Part shown: positions 59,851 to 64,000 of the stretch, in pieces
How positions within the stretch are numbered: the stretch's first letter is position 1
Layout: each line of letters begins with the position of its first letter
Assembly (NCBI RefSeq): GCF_002160865.1
Contig: NZ_NFLJ01000001.1
Location: 90,199 to 154,198, forward strand
Direction: 5' to 3'
DNA: 64,000 bases
Source: Massiliimicrobium timonense
GTDB taxonomy: Bacteria > Bacillota_I > Bacilli_A > Erysipelotrichales > Coprobacillaceae
Position numbers and translations under genes: made by a program
Notes under the pieces: model-generated
Told to the model about the DNA's origin: nothing
The model's input: the letters and a program-made list of their open reading frames with translations, nothing else
Databases searched by the model: none

Positions 59851-60057
59851 GAAATCACCTCCGTTATTATCATACAAAAAGTTGAAAAATATGTAAAATA
59901 ATATTATTTTTATTTCAAAAGTTATACAATATAAGTAGATAGAAAAGTAAAATATTTAAAGAAATATATTTTCTTGTGTTGAAGAAAAAGTATTGTATTT
60001 TTGCAGTGAATATGATAGTATTGTTTTGCTAATGTATAAAGAAAAGGAGGTACGACA

Positions 60058-60279
60058 ATGGTTTTAAATATTTTACTAGTTTTAGTTTCAATTGCTCTTA
60101 TTGTTGTATGCCTATTACAAAGTGGAAAATCTGATGGTGTTGTGAATGCTTTGACTGGTCAAAGTTCTAACCTGTTTGCTCATCAAAAAGAAAGAGGAGC
60201 TGATTTGGTTTTAACACGTATTACTGTTGGACTTGCAATTGCATTTTTTGTTCTTGCAATCTTAATTAGAATGGGTTAA
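60058..60279 (+). CDS. secG: preprotein translocase subunit SecG
   Basis: A 73-residue protein with two membrane helices and the conserved centre LLQSGKSDGVVNALTGQSSNLF. It stabilises SecYE during export. The order secG-rnr-smpB-ssrA is common in Firmicutes. AAAAGGAGG precedes the ATG. Confidence 0.94.
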   Translation: MVLNILLVLVSIALIVVCLLQSGKSDGVVNALTGQSSNLFAHQKERGADLVLTRITVGLAIAFFVLAILIRMG

Positions 60280-60344
60280 TCATTAGGGCACTTTGATGTG
60301 TCCTCTTTTTATTAATTGGATAAACTAAAAGTGAGGTGATTAAG

Positions 60345-62552
60345 ATGAAGGAAGAAATATTGAATTTATTGGCTGATCGTAGTTATACAAGAAGAAAGAT
60401 TCAAGAATTGGCAGAATACTTTCATATGACCGATACTCAAGATTATGTTTCGTTTATTAAATTAATAAATGAGATGGAAAATGAAGGACTGATTATCAGA
60501 AGTCGTATTAATGATTATTATTTGATTAATCAACTTCAATATTATAAAGGTGTTTTAGAATTAAATAAACGTGGTTTTGGGTTTGTAAAAGTAGATGAAG
60601 AACGTGAATTTTATATTCATGATACGAATATGAAAGATGCTTTAAATCATGATGTTGTTTTGATTGAAAAAGTCAAATCACATGGAAATCGTGAAGAAGG
60701 GCGTGTTGTTCGTGTTCTTCGACGTGGACAAATAAGATATGTTGGGGAAGTCAAAAGAGGGCGTAAAGAATATATTATCAAAACAGATGATCCTAAATTT
60801 GATAAACCAATTATTGTGGATATGGCTCATGCACATGGAGCTATGCCAGGGCATAAGGTTGTTGTAGAGATAAAAGCTTTTAAACCTCAGATTAAAGGGG
60901 ATATTGTTAAAATTATTGGGCATCGTAATGATCCGGGTGTTGATATTTTATCTATTGTTCATGCTCATGATGTAGATATTGAATTTCCTAAGGAAGTTTA
61001 CGAACAAATTGAAAATATATCAGATGAAATTGATCCAAGTGATATAGAAAATCGTGTAGATTTAAGAAATGAATTGATTGTGACTATTGATGGTGACGAT
61101 GCTAAAGATTTGGATGATGCGATTTCGTTAAAAAAATTGGATAATGGTCATTATCAATTAGGTGTCCATATTGCTGATGTGTCTTATTATGTGACAGAGG
61201 GTTCGCCTTTAGATAAGGAAGCTATTAAAAGAGGAACATCTATTTATTTAGTTGACCGTGTTATTCCTATGTTACCACATAAACTATCTAATGGTATTTG
61301 TTCACTGAATCCAAATACTGACCGTTATACAATCAGTTGTATTATGGAAATAGATAAGCATGGAGAAGTTGTTAATCATGAAATTGTTCCATCTGTTATT
61401 CATTCTTCTTATCGTATGACATATAATAATGTGAATAAGATATTAGATGGTAATCAGGATTTACAAAAAGAATATGCACCAGCAATTCCTTTATTCTTTT
61501 TAATGCAGGAGCTGGCAACTTTGCTAAGAAAAGTGCGTGATGAACGTGGAGCTATCGATTTTGATGTTGATGAAGCAAAAGTTATAGTGGATAAAACAGG
61601 GGAGCCTACTGATGTTGTTTTGAGAAAACGTGGTGCTTCTGATAAGATTATTGAAGAATTTATGCTGAAAGCTAATGAAACAGTAGCACAACATTTTAAA
61701 TGGATGGATTTACCTTTTATTTATCGTGTGCATGAACAGCCAAAAGTTAAGAAACTGCAACAGTTTGTATCTATTGTCAAACCTTTGGGCTATACTATTA
61801 AAGGTTCTCTGGAACATGTTTTTCCTAAAGAATTGAATATGATTATTAATGCTTCTAAGGGAACGGATGAACATGTTATTGTTTCGACATTGTTATTAAG
61901 ATGTATGCAAAAAGCAAGATATGATGCACAGTGTTTAGGACATTTTGGTTTGGCAGATGAATATTATACACATTTTACTTCACCTATTAGACGTTATCCA
62001 GATTTGTTAGGACATCGTTTGATTCGTACTTTCTTGTTTCAACATAATTATCAAAAGACTGCTCATTTTGAAGAAGTGATTCCTGAATTGGCAGAACAGT
62101 CTTCTTTTAGAGAAAAAGAAGCTGTTGACATTGAACGTGAAGTGAATGATATGAAAATGGCAGAGTATATGTCTAAGCATATTGGGGAAGAATTTGAGGG
62201 AATGATTTCTTCTATTACTTCATTTGGATTCTTTGTTGAATTACCTAACACAATAGATGGTTTAGTACATATTACTGATTTAACAGATGATTATTATCAT
62301 TATAATGAGGAACAGATGACTTTGATAGGAGAAAGAACGGGTAAAACTTTTAAAATTTCTGATAAGGTCAAAGTTAAAGTTGTTGCCTGTGATAAAAAAG
62401 AGCGTACAATTGATTTTGAAGTTGTGGGAATGGAATCAAGAAAGAAAAAAACAAAAATAGTTAAAATTAATGATAGAAAAGTAAAGACAAAACGTACAAA
62501 AAAGGGTAAAATAAATAAGTCTAATCATAGAAGGACAAGAAGACGTAGATAA
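60345..62552 (+). CDS. rnr: ribonuclease R
   Basis: A 735-residue 3'-5' exoribonuclease. An N-terminal winged helix (residues 1-60) and cold-shock domains (about 75-220) precede the RNB catalytic domain with DGDDAKDLDDAISL (metal Asp cluster) near 250-265 and YTHFTSPIRRYPDL near 550; an S1 domain (about 620-700) and a Lys/Arg-rich tail follow. RNase R degrades structured RNA and, with tmRNA-SmpB, defective messages, matching its neighbours. The ATG at 60345 follows GAGGTG. Confidence 0.96.
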   Translation: MKEEILNLLADRSYTRRKIQELAEYFHMTDTQDYVSFIKLINEMENEGLIIRSRINDYYLINQLQYYKGVLELNKRGFGFVKVDEEREFYIHDTNMKDALNHDVVLIEKVKSHGNREEGRVVRVLRRGQIRYVGEVKRGRKEYIIKTDDPKFDKPIIVDMAHAHGAMPGHKVVVEIKAFKPQIKGDIVKIIGHRNDPGVDILSIVHAHDVDIEFPKEVYEQIENISDEIDPSDIENRVDLRNELIVTIDGDDAKDLDDAISLKKLDNGHYQLGVHIADVSYYVTEGSPLDKEAIKRGTSIYLVDRVIPMLPHKLSNGICSLNPNTDRYTISCIMEIDKHGEVVNHEIVPSVIHSSYRMTYNNVNKILDGNQDLQKEYAPAIPLFFLMQELATLLRKVRDERGAIDFDVDEAKVIVDKTGEPTDVVLRKRGASDKIIEEFMLKANETVAQHFKWMDLPFIYRVHEQPKVKKLQQFVSIVKPLGYTIKGSLEHVFPKELNMIINASKGTDEHVIVSTLLLRCMQKARYDAQCLGHFGLADEYYTHFTSPIRRYPDLLGHRLIRTFLFQHNYQKTAHFEEVIPELAEQSSFREKEAVDIEREVNDMKMAEYMSKHIGEEFEGMISSITSFGFFVELPNTIDGLVHITDLTDDYYHYNEEQMTLIGERTGKTFKISDKVKVKVVACDKKERTIDFEVVGMESRKKKTKIVKINDRKVKTKRTKKGKINKSNHRRTRRRR

Positions 62553-62567
62553 AAGGAGGCGATATGC

Positions 62568-63014
62568 ATGAAGATTGTGACTCAAAATAAAAAAGCTTTT
62601 CATGATTACTTTATTTTAGAAACTTATGAAGCAGGAATAGAGTTAAAAGGGACAGAAATTAAATCTGTGCGCAAAGGTCATGTGAATTTAAAAGATGCTT
62701 TTATTCGTTTTAAAAATGATGAAGCATTTATTGAAAATATGCATATCGCTCCTTATGAACAAGGGAATATCTTTAACCACGAACCACTTCGTAATAGAAA
62801 ATTGCTGCTTCATAAAAAGCAGATTAAGAAATTACAAAAAGAAGTGAAAGAAAACGGATTAACAATTGTTCCGACAAAATTATATTTTAACACCTCTAAA
62901 CTTAAGGCAGAAATTGCTTTGGCTCGAGGAAAGAAGTTGTATGATAAACGTCAGGACTTAAAAGCTAAAGACGCAAAAAGAGATATGGAAAGAGCATTGA
63001 AAAATGCTTATTAA
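62568..63014 (+). CDS. smpB: SsrA-binding protein
   Basis: A 148-residue protein. [28 protein letters not shown] and the C-terminal [19 protein letters not shown], with the helix that mimics the codon-anticodon in the A site, are hallmarks (the first seen as [13 protein letters not shown]). It brings alanyl-tmRNA to stalled ribosomes. ssrA follows 1 nt after the stop. Confidence 0.96.
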   Translation: MKIVTQNKKAFHDYFILETYEAGIELKGTEIKSVRKGHVNLKDAFIRFKNDEAFIENMHIAPYEQGNIFNHEPLRNRKLLLHKKQIKKLQKEVKENGLTIVPTKLYFNTSKLKAEIALARGKKLYDKRQDLKAKDAKRDMERALKNAY

Positions 63015-63015
63015 T

Positions 63016-63370
63016 GGGGGCGTCTTGGATTCGACAGGGGTCAGTTTGAATGAAATTGCAGCCGTGGGCATACGTTAATTGCAAACAAAAAATATCTGGA
63101 AACAGACAACAATTATCTTTCGCTTGCTAGTCGACGTTAGACTTTAGCGAATATCAGCCTATAGCATACCTATGGCTATAGAACTGGTAACATATCTTAT
63201 AGGTTAAGGGTATAAAGCGTCTGGATTTATATCACGAAAATGTACAGAATCGCTAAGTGAAAGACTGCTTGTGGATCGTAGCTTAGTTAAATTTATTCGA
63301 CAAGATAAGCTGTAGAAGTTTCATATGGGACGGCTTTTGGACGCGGGTTCGATTCCCGCCGCCTCCACCA
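63016..63370 (+). ncRNA. ssrA: transfer-messenger RNA
   Basis: The 5' end GGGGGCGTCTTGGATTCGAC and the 3' end GGGTTCGATTCCCGCC then GCCTCCACCA form the tRNA-like domain; GGGGGCG pairs with CGCCTCC. The resume site reads GCA-AAC-AAA-AAA (63081 onwards) and the tag reads ANKKYLETDNNYLSLASRR to a TAG at 63138-63140. The tail SLASRR differs from the usual ALAA-type end. The length, 355 nt, is typical. Confidence 0.95.
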
Positions 63371-63379
63371 AAGAAAACA

Positions 63380-63416
63380 ATAACCGCTAAAAACATTGAT
63401 TTTAAGCGGTTTTTTA
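63380..63416 (+). terminator. tmRNA terminator
   Basis: ACCGCTAAAA / TTTTAAGCGGT stem followed by TTTTTA. Confidence 0.88.
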
Positions 63417-63845
63417 TATTGTTTTATTGAAAATTATATCAAATAGCCACAGTTAGCCATTTTTTGATAGTAAAAAAAGTAAAAGATATCAAAATATAAT
63501 ATTGAGAAATGATATCAATTGATTCATGTTAATAATTTTCGATTAAATGTGTGTATGTAGGCTATGAAAATTCTAGTATAGTATTTGATATCATGTAAGA
63601 AACATATTATTCGTATAAATAATATAGTAATTTATTGAAAGTTGATAAGATTATTTGAGATATAATTTTATACTACATGTATAAAAAAGAAGAATAAAGT
63701 TATTTAAAGTTGTATTAATAAAGTTAAACAAAAAGAAATATTTTATATTTTAATAGTGGTTATAAAAAATTTTAAACTATAAAATATCATTTTTTGTTGA
63801 TTATAAAAAGGAAAATTGAATTTGTAGTATTTCCTTTGTCTAACT
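63417..63845. other. AT-rich intergenic stretch without detectable gene
   Basis: No reading frame with a ribosome site is seen in about 430 bp. The palindromic word GATATCA occurs three times between 63484 and 63592 (in AAAGATATCAAA, ATGATATCAATT and TTTGATATCATG). The stretch ends in the A-tract region before the rRNA promoter. Confidence 0.6.
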
Positions 63846-63848
63846 ATG

Positions 63849-63910
63849 AATAAAAAAAACGAAAAAAAGTAAAAAAAAGACTTGCAAAGGGGAGGAATAG
63901 ATGATATTAT
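63849..63910 (+). promoter_or_regulatory. rRNA operon promoter with UP-like A tracts
   Basis: TTGCAA (63882-63887), a 17-base spacer and TATTAT (63905-63910). Three runs of seven to eight A at 63852-63879 lie directly upstream, as in UP elements of strong stable-RNA promoters. Confidence 0.82.
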
Positions 63911-63916
63911 AGATGA

Positions 63917-64000
63917 GCACTCGAGAGAGAGGGCGACAGGAACATTGAAAACTGAACAGTAAACACGTCAATAGAAAAGAAAGAAACAAGAAGAGTCAAG
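63917..64000 (+). other. leader of a 16S rRNA operon
   Basis: GGAACATTGAAAACTGAACAG (read as GAACATTGAAAACTGAAC) at about 63939-63959 is the familiar pre-16S leader/spacer sequence of Firmicute rrn operons. The 16S gene itself would begin beyond the right edge. Confidence 0.8.

Noticed and set aside
63417..63845. Small gene in the AT-rich stretch before the rRNA promoter
   Set aside because: All frames are short and no ribosome site precedes a start codon; only the GATATCA words stand out.

Overview
The window reads as an ordinary chromosomal segment of a low-GC, spore-forming Firmicute. Gene content and codon use point to the Erysipelotrichia (Coprobacillus/Thomasclavelia-like gut bacteria). 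Support comes from very AT-rich DNA with strong AGGAGG-type ribosome sites, a T-box, a small SRP RNA, spoIID and spoIIQ homologues, and the conserved blocks dnaX-ebfC-recR, tmk-holB-ricT-trmN6-rsmI and secG-rnr-smpB-ssrA. Species-level placement is inference. Two parS-type sites (one perfect, one with a single mismatch), the dnaX/recR/holB block and an rRNA operon promoter at the right edge suggest an origin-proximal location.

Layout. 1-2.4 kb: the end of a dicarboxylate/amino-acid symporter, then three tandem type I toxin-antitoxin cassettes. 2.4-5.6 kb: a GNAT enzyme, T-box-controlled serS, and a MarR/YczE pair behind a palindromic operator. 5.7-10 kb: dltA-dltC-dltB plus a DltD/AlgJ-like protein. 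10-18.5 kb: SRP RNA and tadA, then a cell-surface insertion (unknown protein, Wzy/WaaL-type membrane protein, membrane amidase, repeat-bearing wall protein, BI-1 protein), then dnaX-ebfC-recR and a BofA-like protein. 18.8-25.6 kb: tmk-holB-ricT-trmN6-rsmI and fruK-fruA. 25.6-32.2 kb: a decayed gene, two cell-wall hydrolases, YitT, a ferritin-like protein, two GNATs and an aldo/keto reductase. 32.2-36.9 kb: DUF1146-spoIID-spoIIQ-mreB/mbl and two HAD phosphatases. 37-44.4 kb: a divergent catabolic cluster (RpiR, ceramidase-like hydrolase, thioesterase / PTS EIIC, ChbG, AtuA, AtuA-like, 3-hydroxyacyl-CoA dehydrogenase). 44.5-49.4 kb: a cupin regulator and potABCD. 49.5-56 kb: small enzymes, a secreted nuclease, AIM24, MupG, a WecA/TagO fusion and FluC. 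56.1-58.7 kb: a cobalamin-riboswitch operon encoding what looks like a split, transcobalamin-like capture system plus an ECF S component. 58.7-64 kb: a two-gene chromate transporter, secG-rnr-smpB, tmRNA, and an rRNA operon promoter and leader.

The observations most worth follow-up are these: (1) the triple toxin-antitoxin array, whose copies show a T-A, T.G, C-G series supporting 5'-3' pairing of the toxin mRNA, while the shared terminator stem keeps pairing on the antitoxin strand; (2) the riboswitch-controlled split transcobalamin-like operon; (3) the RpiR/ceramidase/AtuA cluster of unknown substrate; (4) a PotA ATPase carrying a roughly 160-residue Ig-like insertion; (5) a tmRNA whose tag, read as written, ends in basic residues instead of the usual small hydrophobic tail.
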